Notes: a model not told the origin generated them from the letters alone. DNA of 64,000 bases from Ostreococcus lucimarinus CCE9901 (GCF_000092065.1 NC_009368.1:62001-126000), one strand, 5' to 3'. Positions 38,576 to 47,803 are shown, numbered from the stretch's first letter. Numbers and translations: made by a program.

Positions 38576-40309
38576 TCATTTACCGTCGTTGAGCGTCCAG
38601 TCGTACGCGCGCGTCGTTAACGTGACGTCTTTGCCTTCGTCGAGCGCGCGCAGTAAACCTTCGCGATGTTTGCCTTGGCGCATGTACTTTGAGACGTATC
38701 GCAGACGCTCGGCGTCGGAATCGCCGAAGTCGAATTTGTACCACTCGCCGACGATTTTACTCACCGCCGCCGACGTCGCGTCGCCGTTTTCGGAGAGCTC
38801 TACGTCGATTTCCGACTCGAAGAAGGAAAACGCCGCGTCTTCGAGCTCGCGGTCGATATTCTCAGCCGTGTAGACGCGAATGGGAGGGCACGAACGCGCG
38901 CCGCACACCAACGCAAAGTGAATTCGAGGATCCATCGGCAGCACGACGTGGTTCCTTCGCGGATCCTTCTCGCGAAAAGGACCTCGCGACAGCGATGGTT
39001 TTCCCGCGAGCGCACCGATCGTGGCCGCGCCCGGTCGGTTCCCGCGCAAGATTCCGTTCTCGATGTCGTCGCACGTGTACACGGCGCCGGCGACGTCGTA
39101 CGAAACCTTGGAGAAGAAATCCAAACGCTCGAGCGTGTTCTTGGGCGTGCCAAACACACACGTTCCGTGAATCACGAGGGCATTGTACAGATTGATGAAA
39201 AACGCCATGCGTTCTTCGCGCGACAACGCGTTCAAGTTGACGCGCTGAAGCTCTTCGCACGCTTCGACGAAATCTTTAAAGCCGTCGCTCTGACGAACGC
39301 CATCGTAATCCACCGCGCGCCCGTCGTCGCTGAGAAATTCGTCATAGAGCTTCAGTATGCGTCCGCGAACATCCTCCGCGACGATTTTAGCGTCTCGCGC
39401 TTGTCCAACGTACAAATTCGCCGCGTTCAACGGCGCACACCCCAAAGACGGCGCCTCGGATCGAAAGCGAAACAGCGGCGCGTCCGCGGCGTCGACGACG
39501 CGAAACGCGTGCGTCGCGTCGACGTCACCGATCAATCGCTCGCGCACCATGGCCGCCCCCAACCGCGCAGCCTCTTCTTCCGTCGACGCTTTACCGTTTT
39601 TCATCATCCAATCCACCGCATCTTTCGCCGTGAACACGCCCTTATGCGTCTTCACCAGCCCGAAGACGCCATCCGACAACCCGCCGAATCGTCGCTCCGT
39701 CCTTCGCGTCACCCCCCCCGTCGTCGCCGCCATCGCCCGCGCCACCGCCGCCGCGTCCCCCGCCTCATTCGATCCCTTATTCACCAATTTCGTCAACCAC
39801 GACGACGACGACGACGTCGCCACCGCCGGCGCTTTCGGCGTCTCCAGCGTCCCGTTCGCGAACGCCTCGCTCGCCTCGCGAAGCGCCCGCGGCGCGCCGT
39901 CCATCCCTCTCTCCCTCGCCTCCCGCGCCTTGGCCACGAGATCGCCGCTTTCGATCCCCGCGCACGTATCGTCGGCGCCGCCGTATATCTCTCCCCCCAC
40001 GAACACCTGCGGCACCGATCGAAAGCCCGCGAGCGCCGACGACGCCGCGCGCAGCGCCGCCGCGTCGTCGACGCTAATCTCATCGAACGCGATCCCCGCC
40101 TCGCCGAGCGCGCTCTTCGCGCGCTTGCAGTGCGGACACGACGACGTGCCGACCACCGTGACCGACGTCGCGCCGTCCGTCGTCGCCGCGCGCGCGCGCG
40201 ACGCCGCGCGAGTCGACGCGTGATGTCCCGAGCGATGACGCATTCGCGTCGCGCGCGCGTCGACGAGCGCGCCGATCGTCGCGCGGACGCGACGCGGCGT
40301 CGCGCGCAT
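38576..40309 (-). CDS. Glutaredoxin-DEP-DUF547 fusion protein
   Basis: 577 residues from MRATPRRVRATIG. Three modules: a dithiol glutaredoxin domain (about 48-135) with the active site Cys58-Pro-His-Cys61 and the GSH-binding strand SVPQVFVGGEIYGGADD; a DEP domain (about 190-290, GVFTAKDAVDWMM...KASTEEEAARLGAAMVRERLIG); and a DUF547 domain (about 330-520) with MAFFINLYNALVIHGT, ILRGNR, DPRRNHVVLPMDPRIHFALVCGARSCPPIRVY and FFESEIDVE. The same three-domain order is known in plants (Arabidopsis At4g08550 type). The first 45 residues look like an organelle presequence. Substrate and pathway are unknown; glutathione-linked redox control of the DUF547 part is a guess. The start is 102 bp from divergent MINDY. 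Confidence 0.88.
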   Translation of the reverse strand: MRATPRRVRATIGALVDARATRMRHRSGHHASTRAASRARAATTDGATSVTVVGTSSCPHCKRAKSALGEAGIAFDEISVDDAAALRAASSALAGFRSVPQVFVGGEIYGGADDTCAGIESGDLVAKAREARERGMDGAPRALREASEAFANGTLETPKAPAVATSSSSSWLTKLVNKGSNEAGDAAAVARAMAATTGGVTRRTERRFGGLSDGVFGLVKTHKGVFTAKDAVDWMMKNGKASTEEEAARLGAAMVRERLIGDVDATHAFRVVDAADAPLFRFRSEAPSLGCAPLNAANLYVGQARDAKIVAEDVRGRILKLYDEFLSDDGRAVDYDGVRQSDGFKDFVEACEELQRVNLNALSREERMAFFINLYNALVIHGTCVFGTPKNTLERLDFFSKVSYDVAGAVYTCDDIENGILRGNRPGAATIGALAGKPSLSRGPFREKDPRRNHVVLPMDPRIHFALVCGARSCPPIRVYTAENIDRELEDAAFSFFESEIDVELSENGDATSAAVSKIVGEWYKFDFGDSDAERLRYVSKYMRQGKHREGLLRALDEGKDVTLTTRAYDWTLNDGK

Positions 40310-40411
40310 GTCTCGCGCGCGCGTCGACCCGCGCGCGCGCGACGCGAGCGCCGACGCGCGACGCGACGCGTCGAAGAGTGTCGGCACGTCGGGACACCGC
40401 GACGCGAGACG

Positions 40412-41788
40412 ATGGCCGCGAGCGCCGTCGACGACGCGTGGTTCGCCGTCAAGGCGGTCGAGACGACGCATCCCGTGCGTCGCGTCGTCGCGCTGCGATG
40501 CCAGAACGAAAACGGCCCGTGTCCGCTGCTCGCGGTGGTGAACGCGCTGGAATTCAAGTCTGAGCTCGGTCGAGCCGGCGACGAAAACGACGCGAGCGAC
40601 GCGACGCGCGCCTCGACGCCGGCGTCGCTGCGCGAGACGATGTCGCGAGTGATGGAACACATGCTCGTGCGCGCGGAGGCGATGGCGAAGCGCGAAGACG
40701 TGGATGAGGAGACGGTGCGGATGACGCTGGACGACGCGACGGCGACGCTGGAGAGAAGCGCGAAGGGCGTCGACGTGAACGTGCGCTTCGACGCGTGCGA
40801 GAGCTTTGAGTACACGAAAGAGATGACGATGTTTGATCTGTGTGGGTTGAGGTTGGTGCACGGCTGGGTGGTGGGCGAGGTCGAACACGGCGCGGAGACG
40901 GCGCGGTTGTGCTCGAGCGTCGGTTACAACGGTTTGGTGGAGCGCCTGATTGATTTACGGACGACGGCGAGCGGTGAGGGGACGAGGGAAGGGCGAGAGG
41001 AAGGAAACGGTGAAACGCGAACGCTCGAGGCGTCGGTGAGCGGTGCGAGCGCGGGCGAGGCGCGGGAGGGGGAAACGTCGGGCGAACGCGAGGAGCGAGA
41101 ACTGTTGGAGCGCGCGATGAGGCTTTCGATGGAGGATTCGCGAGACGCCAAGCTCGCGAGAGCGATGCACGAGGCGGATTTGATCGAAACGTTTCTCAAC
41201 GATACCGCGAGTCAACTCACGCTCACGGGATTGGCGCAGATACGGGAGCGGATTCAAGAGCGCGAGTACGCGGTGCTGTTCCGAAACAATCACTTCTCCG
41301 TAATAACCAAGGTGGACGGCGAGCTCTACGCCCTGGTCACCGACAGCGGGTACCAGGATGAACCGGACGTCGTGTGGGAGGTGCTCGGCGGCGCGCGCGA
41401 TGGAACGTTCGCGAATTCAGAATTCAGACCGTTCGAGCCGCGCGCGGAGGGCGCCGGAGCAGCGTCGCCGACGACGCAAACGGCGTCGGCGCTTCCCGAC
41501 ACTTTTCTCCGCGCCGCGCCGTCGACGACGGAGCCCGCGTCGTCGCCGACGAGCGATGAAAAGTCCGATTACGCCGTCGCCCTCGAACTCCAAGCGCAAT
41601 TTGAAGAGGAGGAGCGCCTCGCGCTTCGCGCGGCGGAGCGACGCGTCGCCGAACGCCGCGCCGAGGCGCGAGCCGCGCAATCCCAACCGGCACCACCCGC
41701 GTCCTCGCGTCCGACGACTCGCGGCGCGCGCAAACCCAAACCTAAAAAATCATCTTCCTCCGTCGCCGACTCGTGCGCCATCATGTGA
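40412..41788 (+). CDS. MINDY-family deubiquitinase (FAM63-like)
   Basis: 458 residues. MINDY enzymes cleave long K48-linked ubiquitin chains. The catalytic motif is RCQNENGPCPLLAVVNAL with Gln31 and nucleophile Cys37; the catalytic His is in FRNNHFSVITK, followed by YALVTDSGYQDEPDVVWE. In between are the family blocks KGVDVNVRF, FDLCGLRLVHGWV and LTLTGLAQIRERI. An insertion with RAMRLSMEDSRDAKLARAMHE resembles a ubiquitin-interacting helix. The C-terminus ends DSCAIM, a farnesyl-type CaaX box, so the enzyme is probably membrane-tethered. Longer upstream frames are the shadow of the divergent gene. Confidence 0.93.
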   Translation: MAASAVDDAWFAVKAVETTHPVRRVVALRCQNENGPCPLLAVVNALEFKSELGRAGDENDASDATRASTPASLRETMSRVMEHMLVRAEAMAKREDVDEETVRMTLDDATATLERSAKGVDVNVRFDACESFEYTKEMTMFDLCGLRLVHGWVVGEVEHGAETARLCSSVGYNGLVERLIDLRTTASGEGTREGREEGNGETRTLEASVSGASAGEAREGETSGEREERELLERAMRLSMEDSRDAKLARAMHEADLIETFLNDTASQLTLTGLAQIRERIQEREYAVLFRNNHFSVITKVDGELYALVTDSGYQDEPDVVWEVLGGARDGTFANSEFRPFEPRAEGAGAASPTTQTASALPDTFLRAAPSTTEPASSPTSDEKSDYAVALELQAQFEEEERLALRAAERRVAERRAEARAAQSQPAPPASSRPTTRGARKPKPKKSSSSVADSCAIM

Positions 41789-41914
41789 TACCAATCTCAG
41801 ACGGTCCCGCCGTCGTCCCGCGCCGTCCGTCCCGCTCGCCGTCCCCGCGCCGAGCGGCACACTCTCGCCCGCGGTGCGATCGTCGCGCCTCGCCGATCGG
41901 CGCGAGATTTCACC

Positions 41915-42357
41915 ATGTCGTGGACGTGGGATTCCTTCGCCAAGGGCGCCGCCGACGCCGCCGAGACCACGCGTCTGGTCGCCATCAAGGGTGCGTCTCC
42001 CTCCGCGCCTTTAAACTTCAAACTCACTTCAACTTCTTCGTCGACCCGTTCCCAGGCGCGAAACAGGCTGAAATCATGTACAAAGAGCGTAACATCACGT
42101 CCACGACGCAACAATTCGGCGTCGACTGCTTCGCGGCGATGGAGGCGAACGATCAGGCGCGCGCGGCGTCGCTCTTCGCCGCGGCCAAGCGCGAGGTCGA
42201 CGCGTACCGCGCCGACATCGCGCAGCTCAATCGCGAGATCGACGGCGTGAACGTCGAGATAGAAAATGTAGGTCGGGAGGACGCCGCGAGCGCGGCGCCG
42301 CCGGTCGTGCGGGCGACGCCGCCGAACGCGCGCGGCGCTTCGCTGCAAGACTTGTAA
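41915..42357 (+). CDS. Small conserved-looking coiled-coil protein, two exons
   Basis: 125 residues from exons 41915-41990 and 42056-42357. Exon 1 is MSWTWDSFAKGAADAAETTR through VAIKG; the 65-nt intron opens GTGCGT and ends CCCAG and is pyrimidine-rich with CTCAC rather than CTGAC. The join gives VAIKGAKQAEIMYKERNITS. The chain is helical, with a coiled-coil segment (AKREVDAYRADIAQLNREIDG). The C-terminus is Ala/Pro-rich. I recognise no family. It lies 126 bp downstream of MINDY on the same strand. Confidence 0.7.
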
Positions 42358-42420
42358 AGGTAACAACATTCTTCGAAATCGCGGCACACCGCGACGCCGC
42401 GCGTCGACGCGCGCGCGACG

Positions 42421-43278
42421 ATGCGGACCGCGCGCGCGACGCGCGTCGCGCCGCCGCCGAGGCGCGCTGGAAGCGCGAGACGCGCCGCGCGCGAGACGCA
42501 GACGCGCGCGAAAGGGCGAGCGCCGCCACATCGTTCGGGACACTCGTCGAGGATTTCGATCGCGACGCGCGCGTACGAGCGCGATCGCGACGATGATGCG
42601 TACGCGAACGCGCAGAGGGATGTGTTCGATGATCGAGCGTTGGTCAGAGCGCCCGCGCGGCGACGACGAGGGCGCGAGGGGGAGCGGGATGGACGACGAG
42701 GCGCGTTCGGCGACTTCAAGACGCCGCGGACGCCGACGGAGGCGATGCGGGCGCTGTTGTCGCCGTTCGGAGCGTTTGTCGTCGCCGCGATCGTGAGTGT
42801 GGCGAATCCAACGTTCATGACGAGCGGGCGAGAGGCGATACTGATGAAACTTTACGAAAGGCAGAGCGGCGGCGAAACCTCGGCGTACGTCAAGGACGGC
42901 GTTTTGTATCGCATGGACGCGTCGGGGAGCATGACGGCCAACGCGAAGGATGGGATCATGGTGGATAAGAATGGGGGGATATGGGTGATCGTTCCGCAGA
43001 AGGATGATGTGACGTTGATCAAGCAGAAGTATTACATGGGACAGATCGAAGACGTGCCGACGCTGCCGAAGAATCCGTCGGCGGCGGAGCAGAAAAAGTA
43101 CGACGAATTCATGGCCAAGTTGTTCGATTTCGAAAAGCTTCCGAACGTTAAGAAGGTGTACGATGGACCCTATCCCGTGCCCGTTCGTAAAGAGACGGAG
43201 AAATTCTTCCGCGAAGGGTTGCCCGCGAGCGTGATGGATGAAATCGAAGGTGTGGGCGCGTTGTTTGAACAACGATGA
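42421..43278 (+). CDS. Single-pass membrane protein, possible organelle targeting, unknown
   Basis: 285 residues. The first 48 residues are Arg/Ala/Pro/Ser-rich without acids, like a transit peptide. One hydrophobic helix at about 111-130 (ALLSPFGAFVVAAIVSVANP) is followed by a folded-looking domain: ILMKLYERQSGGETSAYVKDG, IMVDKNGGIWVIVPQKDDV, TLIKQKYYMGQIEDVPTLP and VYDGPYPVPVRKETEKFF. No known domain recognised; an AT-richer 3' end follows. The start could be later because the N-terminal part is unusual; the domain part is surely coding. Confidence 0.7.
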   Translation: MRTARATRVAPPPRRAGSARRAARETQTRAKGRAPPHRSGHSSRISIATRAYERDRDDDAYANAQRDVFDDRALVRAPARRRRGREGERDGRRGAFGDFKTPRTPTEAMRALLSPFGAFVVAAIVSVANPTFMTSGREAILMKLYERQSGGETSAYVKDGVLYRMDASGSMTANAKDGIMVDKNGGIWVIVPQKDDVTLIKQKYYMGQIEDVPTLPKNPSAAEQKKYDEFMAKLFDFEKLPNVKKVYDGPYPVPVRKETEKFFREGLPASVMDEIEGVGALFEQR

Positions 43279-43316
43279 CGACGTGCGCGCTTTTAATACT
43301 GTACATCTACTTTGTT

Positions 43317-45038
43317 TCATCTAATTCTACTGTTCAACACCATTCGTATGTCGTCGCGAAGGCTCAAGATTTTTCGCGCGTGCTCAGCGCTCGCGTCTTC
43401 GATTTCAAACCTGATTTGCCGCGTCGCCTTTTCGAGCTCGCCGAGCGCGTGCTCGCGATCGTGCTTGATTTCCTCTTCGATCGCGAGTTTGTGCTCGTCG
43501 AGAATACCACCATCGCGCGTGATCGTCGCTGCGCGCGCAGATACTTCGCTCAGCGCGATTTGCGCCGATGACATCGCCTGACGAAGCTCATTCAACTCAA
43601 ACGATGCTTGCGACTTGTATGTCTCGAATTCGCCGCGAACGGCGAGGATTTCTTCGCGAACTTCCGCAATGGCGGCGTCGTACGTCTCTGCTTGATCCTC
43701 GAGCGCCTTTTCCAAAGCCTGCGCGTATAACTCGCCTCGTTTTCGCGCGTCCGCTTCGTTCTCGCGCAACGTTTTCATGTCCTGAAGCATGCGCTCCTCC
43801 TCTGCTCGCAGCGCTCTGAGCACGGCGTCTCGTTCGACGCGATCGCTTTCGTTCAAACCTTCTTCGTCCCGCACGACTTTTTCCACATCTTTGGCCATTG
43901 TTTCGGACACCTCACGAATTTCCGCGCTAGCGCGGAGGAGGAGCTTGACGTGCGCCGCCGTAGAAGTTTCGTAGTGCCGCGCCATGTCGTCTCTCGAGCA
44001 TCGAAAAACGCAACCAACCTCGTGAAATTCGCACAGCAACTCCACCGATGGGCACGTCAACTCCAAATGTTGCTTCATGTCCGCCGCAGATACCAGCGCG
44101 CCGCATCCCGCGGTGCACGCGCGACGAATCTTCACGCACACCTGCTTGTGACGAAGCGCGCTTCGCTCGCTCACGAGCGTTTGACAATCCGAGCACGCCA
44201 CCGTTCGCGCGTACTCGCACATCTCCTGTCTATGTCTCGCCAGCGCGTTTCGTTTCATCATCGCCGGACAGCATCGCGTGTGTTCATCCGCATCCGCCTC
44301 ATCGACGACGCCGCACAAAACTTCCTTCACCGGACAAATCTCTTCGTGCCGCGCCACCGCGTCGGCGTTCGTCATCGTCGCCCGGCACCCGTGCCTACAC
44401 GCCACCGGTTTATGCTCGCACACGTCCGCGTGATCCCTCGCGTACATCGCGCTCCCCACCCAATCACACCCCGCGTTCGCGCACCCCCTCGCGGCGTACG
44501 CGCACTCCTCCCGATGTCCCTCCAGCGCCCTCCTCGCGCACTCCGCCGCGCACGTCCCCGTCAACCGCCTTCCCGCGTCCCGCTCCGCGAGTCCGCAAAT
44601 CACAATCTTAAAATCGCACTCCTCCGCGTGTCGCGCCAGATCTGCGAACCGCACGATCGCCCCGCAGCATCGATCGCCGAATCCTCGATGATCGAGCGTC
44701 GCGCTCCCGTCCGCGCTCGCGTCGTCCCGTCGCCACGCGTACGGGCAGTGCGCGCGCAGGTTGGAGATTTCAAGCATCAGCGCCTCGTCCGCGACGTAAT
44801 CCTCCTCCGTCGCCGCGCGTCTGCACACCGCGCACGTACCGCTCTGTGCGATCGATTCGCGCGCGCACAGCGCGCACAGCGCGTGTCCGCACGGCGCGCG
44901 ACGCGGTTTTCGCAGCACGTCTTTGCACGCGGGACACATCGTCGAATCGGGCGGTCGCGACGCGAACACCACGCGCTCGCGCGACGCGGAGACGTAGACG
45001 ACGCCGTAGCCCTCGACGGCGACCGCGCGGAGCACCAT
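43317..45038 (-). CDS. RING finger protein with TRAF-type zinc fingers and coiled coil
   Basis: 573 residues from MVLRAVAVEGYGVVY. A RING finger at about 35-72 (CPACKDVLRKPRRAPCGHALCALC...GTCAVC) implies E3 ubiquitin ligase activity. Then a series of Cys/His-rich TRAF-type zinc fingers to about residue 330 (for example CPVKEVLCGV, HRQEMCEYARTVACSDC, CPSVELLCEFHEVGCVFRCSR). The last 230 residues are coiled coil (EEERMLQDMKTLRENEADA). No MATH domain is present, so it is TRAF-like rather than a true TRAF. The stop is 38 bp from the convergent membrane-protein gene. Substrates unknown. Confidence 0.9.
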   Translation of the reverse strand: MVLRAVAVEGYGVVYVSASRERVVFASRPPDSTMCPACKDVLRKPRRAPCGHALCALCARESIAQSGTCAVCRRAATEEDYVADEALMLEISNLRAHCPYAWRRDDASADGSATLDHRGFGDRCCGAIVRFADLARHAEECDFKIVICGLAERDAGRRLTGTCAAECARRALEGHREECAYAARGCANAGCDWVGSAMYARDHADVCEHKPVACRHGCRATMTNADAVARHEEICPVKEVLCGVVDEADADEHTRCCPAMMKRNALARHRQEMCEYARTVACSDCQTLVSERSALRHKQVCVKIRRACTAGCGALVSAADMKQHLELTCPSVELLCEFHEVGCVFRCSRDDMARHYETSTAAHVKLLLRASAEIREVSETMAKDVEKVVRDEEGLNESDRVERDAVLRALRAEEERMLQDMKTLRENEADARKRGELYAQALEKALEDQAETYDAAIAEVREEILAVRGEFETYKSQASFELNELRQAMSSAQIALSEVSARAATITRDGGILDEHKLAIEEEIKHDREHALGELEKATRQIRFEIEDASAEHARKILSLRDDIRMVLNSRIR

Positions 45039-45137
45039 CGCGGCGCGGCGCGGCGATCGCGTCGCGAGCGCGTTTCTGGCGGTTGGTCGGCGGCGGCGGC
45101 GCGTTTCGAGGCGGCGGCGCGCGGTCGGTCGATTCAA

Positions 45138-46145
45138 TCATGAACTATTGGACACGTTTCGGGCGACTTCTAAGTGCGCGTCGCGGTAACCTTCTCTGTG
45201 CGCTACCCATAACGGCAGGAACTCGCGCATGGAGATCTCGCCGCCGTTTCGATGGAACGCGAGCGCGACTTCGACGCCGAATCGCTCGTCGACGACCGGG
45301 ACGACGACTTCGTTCAGCGCCTCGGCGTAACGATCGGAGCCTGGACATTCGCAAGCGCACGCGTACTTCAAACAGTCCAAATGTCCTTTCCAGGCGGCAG
45401 ACGCGCACATCGTTTCGTTCCAATCACACCCGTTCTCGTGCGCGTACTTCAGACAGTCCAAATGTCCTTCCCAGGCGGCAGACGCGCACGTCCTCTCGTC
45501 CCAATCACACCCGCGCTCGTGCGCGTACTTCAAACACTCCAAATGTCCACCATCGGCGGCATTGTCGCACGTCCATGCGTCCCAATCACACCCTTGCTCG
45601 TGCGCGTACTTCAGACAGTCCAAATGTCCTTTCCAGGCGGCAGACGCGCACGTCCTCTCGTTCCAAGGATACCCGTGCTCGTGCGCGTACTTCAAACAGT
45701 CCAAGTGTCCATTCCAGGCGGCAGCGATGCACGTGTTCTCGTTCCAAGGACACCCGTTCTCGTGCGCGTACTTCAAACAGTCCAGATTTCCATAATAGGC
45801 GGCAATCGCGCACGTCCACTCGTCCCACGGCGCCACGTGCTCGCGCGCGAACTTCAAACATCCTGAACCCATAATGCGCGCAGCCCGCATGCACGCCCCC
45901 GCATGTACTGTTCGAAAGAAACTCTCCTTGTCATCAAACTCGCCACCGTCGCCAACCCGCCAACTCTCCTTGTCATCAAACTCGCCACCGTCGCCAACCC
46001 GGTACCAATCGACGCCGTCGCGTCTCAAATCTTGTAAAAACGACGCCACCGCATCCCTCACGTCGTCCGGGACGCGCACGAGTTCACGGATGAGTGCGTC
46101 GTAGACTTCATTCTGCCTCCGCGGCTCTTCCTCGTCGAACTCCAT
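45138..46145 (-). CDS. Ankyrin-like 27-residue repeat protein
   Basis: 335 residues from MEFDEEEPRRQNEVYDALI. Residues about 60-85 contain RVGDGGEFDDKES twice in a row. From about 100 on come six full and one partial copy of a 27-residue unit with consensus CLKYAHExGCxWxExTCxxAAWxGHLD. The unit is a diverged ankyrin-type repeat of the kind expanded in Mamiellophyceae and in some large DNA viruses. Copies are also very alike at DNA level (81-bp period between 45345 and 45870), which implies recent duplication. The C-terminal 60 residues are unique. It likely mediates protein binding; partner unknown. A longer start at 46319 would add the (TCGTC)8-encoded tract and is less likely. Confidence 0.88.
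   Translation of the reverse strand: MEFDEEEPRRQNEVYDALIRELVRVPDDVRDAVASFLQDLRRDGVDWYRVGDGGEFDDKESWRVGDGGEFDDKESFFRTVHAGACMRAARIMGSGCLKFAREHVAPWDEWTCAIAAYYGNLDCLKYAHENGCPWNENTCIAAAWNGHLDCLKYAHEHGYPWNERTCASAAWKGHLDCLKYAHEQGCDWDAWTCDNAADGGHLECLKYAHERGCDWDERTCASAAWEGHLDCLKYAHENGCDWNETMCASAAWKGHLDCLKYACACECPGSDRYAEALNEVVVPVVDERFGVEVALAFHRNGGEISMREFLPLWVAHREGYRDAHLEVARNVSNSS
45345..45870. repeat. 81-bp tandem coding repeats
   Basis: Six to seven tandem units of 81 bp on the minus strand. Words such as GTGCGCGTACTTCAAACAGT and CCAAATGTCC recur with few changes, each encoding one CLKYAHE...GHLD repeat. Confidence 0.93.
45922..46003. repeat. 42-bp direct tandem duplication
   Basis: The segment AACTCTCCTTGTCATCAAAC and the following CGCCACCGTCGCCAACCCG occur twice in tandem with a 42-bp period. 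They encode the doubled RVGDGGEFDDKES of the ankyrin-like protein. Confidence 0.85.
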
Positions 46146-46522
46146 CCCGCGCGTCGCGCCGTGGCGCGCGTCGTCTCGTCTCGTCTCGTCTCGTCTCGTC
46201 TCGTCTCGTCTCGGAGGACCCGAACCGCCGCGAGTGACGGGAGGGTCAGCCAAAGTGACGCACTGTCGGAGCGTCGACCTCGCAAAAAACGGACCATCGA
46301 TAGGTAAAAATGCCGACACGAGCTCACAGTTAAACTAAAACCCTAAAAATATGATGCCGTATGCGATGAACACGCGTCCGCCACAGTGGGCTTCGACGAC
46401 GTGAAGTGGAGGAATGAGCGCCGCACTCGGGCGCCCCGCGCGCGGCGCCGCTGTGGCGAAAGTTACGGTTTTTTCGTCGTCAACAACCGTCGACTCGACG
46501 ACGCCGAGCGCGCGAGGCGCGA
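46146..46522. other. Intergenic region with (TCGTC)8 run
   Basis: 377 bp between the ankyrin-like gene start and the methyltransferase-like gene stop. It starts with a perfect (TCGTC)8 run at 46171-46210. The rest (46214-46522) is less GC-rich near 46300-46360. No exon supported. Confidence 0.5.
46171..46210. repeat. (TCGTC)8 pentanucleotide microsatellite
   Basis: Eight perfect copies of TCGTC, 26 bp upstream of the ankyrin-like start codon, probably in its 5' UTR. Confidence 0.97.
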
Positions 46523-47641
46523 TCACCAGCGACGGGAATCTCGAGACTTGCCGACGCGGTCGGCGTCTCGCGACGCGACGTACGCCTGGTCGCGGCGATC
46601 CCAGCCGCCGCGAAAACCGCGCTGGCGGTCGCGGTCGCGATGTTGGTCGCCGCCGCCGGTTTTGTGTTCCTCGTACGGGACGTTCGGGAACGTCATCGAT
46701 GACTCCGGCGCGTGCGCTGACTTCGTGCTCGTCGACCACGTTTCGAAGACGCGATCGCGAGAGAAGACGAGCTGACGGTCGTCGCCGCGCTGCGTTTGTA
46801 AAGCCATGAGCTTGCGCACGTCGACGCCTCGCTTTTCCATCAGCGCCGTCTTCAAGGATTGATCGCGACTGATGATGAACGCGGCGTGCATGTCCTTGAG
46901 TTCGTCTGCGAACCAATCCGCGACGTCGTCTTCGCACATGTACATCTTGTACACGTAGCTCGCCAGCGCGAAATCCACGGCGCCGCCGCACGTCTCGGCG
47001 ACTTTACCGCTTCGCATGTCCCACTGAAAAAAACGCAACCCCAACGCCTCGGCGCTCGCGCGCCAGCTCTCTTCCAGATCTAAAGACACTAAATCTAACG
47101 TCACGCTCGGGAAATGCGCCTTGAAAAACTCTCGCACGGCGACCAACTCGAATCCCGGTCCGCCGCCGAGCGACGCCACTCGCCGCGTCTCCCCGTCTCC
47201 GCCCTTACCCACGTCCTCGAACACCCCTCGCGCGCGCGCGCGCTCGAGGCACGCCCACGTTTCCGTGAATCTCTGCACCGACTTGAATCGACAGTATTCG
47301 CGCTGTAATCCGAGATGCGCGTACTCCGTCTGCGACCACGTGACGTCCCGCTCGCGTATGCTCGGCTTCTTGGCGTAAATATCAACCCCCGAGCGCACGA
47401 TCGCTTCCCGCGCCGCGTCATCGGGCGCCAAGGTGGCGATCGCGGCGTCGAGCGCCGCGATGACGCGTCGAGCGTCGTCGAAGAGCTGTCCCAGCAGCGC
47501 CGCGCCCTGGGCGTTGGTGTGAAATGGCCACTTTCTGTTTCTGTCTTGGTAGTACTTGTACCCGCACGCGGCGGTCGATGTCGACGCGGGGGGGATGAGA
47601 ACGCCGTCGAAGACGTCGGTGCGTCGCTCGGGGGCGGACAT
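46523..47641 (-). CDS. Methyltransferase-like protein, family unknown
   Basis: 372 residues. A Gly-rich SAM-site-like motif, RRVASLGGGPGFELVAV, sits near residue 150 and is followed by an acidic strand end (LDLVSLDLEESW), then QWDMRSGKV and DFALASYVYKMYMCED, which fits the motif I, post I, II and IV order of class I methyltransferases. The N-terminal 130 residues include YKYYQDRNRKWPFHTNAQ and RSGVDIYAKKPSIRERDVTW. The C-terminal 60 residues are Arg/Gly/Asp-rich, RNA-binding-like (RDRDRQRGFRGGWDRRDQ). I cannot name the substrate. The gene is followed by a gap and then NTT on the same strand. Confidence 0.72.
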   Translation of the reverse strand: MSAPERRTDVFDGVLIPPASTSTAACGYKYYQDRNRKWPFHTNAQGAALLGQLFDDARRVIAALDAAIATLAPDDAAREAIVRSGVDIYAKKPSIRERDVTWSQTEYAHLGLQREYCRFKSVQRFTETWACLERARARGVFEDVGKGGDGETRRVASLGGGPGFELVAVREFFKAHFPSVTLDLVSLDLEESWRASAEALGLRFFQWDMRSGKVAETCGGAVDFALASYVYKMYMCEDDVADWFADELKDMHAAFIISRDQSLKTALMEKRGVDVRKLMALQTQRGDDRQLVFSRDRVFETWSTSTKSAHAPESSMTFPNVPYEEHKTGGGDQHRDRDRQRGFRGGWDRRDQAYVASRDADRVGKSRDSRRW

Positions 47642-47803
47642 GGCGCCGATCGCGACCTGGCGCGCGCGCGTGTGTGAGGGACGGAGATTTGCGTGGTGAC
47701 TGAGTGAGTACTAAATACGCTGCTAGAAGTTGATCGTACTCTTCGCTCGCGACGCGCGTGACGTCGGAGAAAAGTGTATTGTACAAGGAAAATGTTCTCC
47801 CTA

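Noticed and set aside
41797-43320. 507-codon minus-strand frame over two small genes
   Set aside because: Low-complexity Arg-rich translation; plus-strand exons have better support.
43950-45143. 397-codon plus-strand frame over the RING gene
   Set aside because: RING and zinc fingers are on the minus strand.
45345-45870. Interpreting the ankyrin-like array as a viral insertion
   Set aside because: Flanking genes are cellular and base composition does not shift; this repeat type is also native to Mamiellophyceae.
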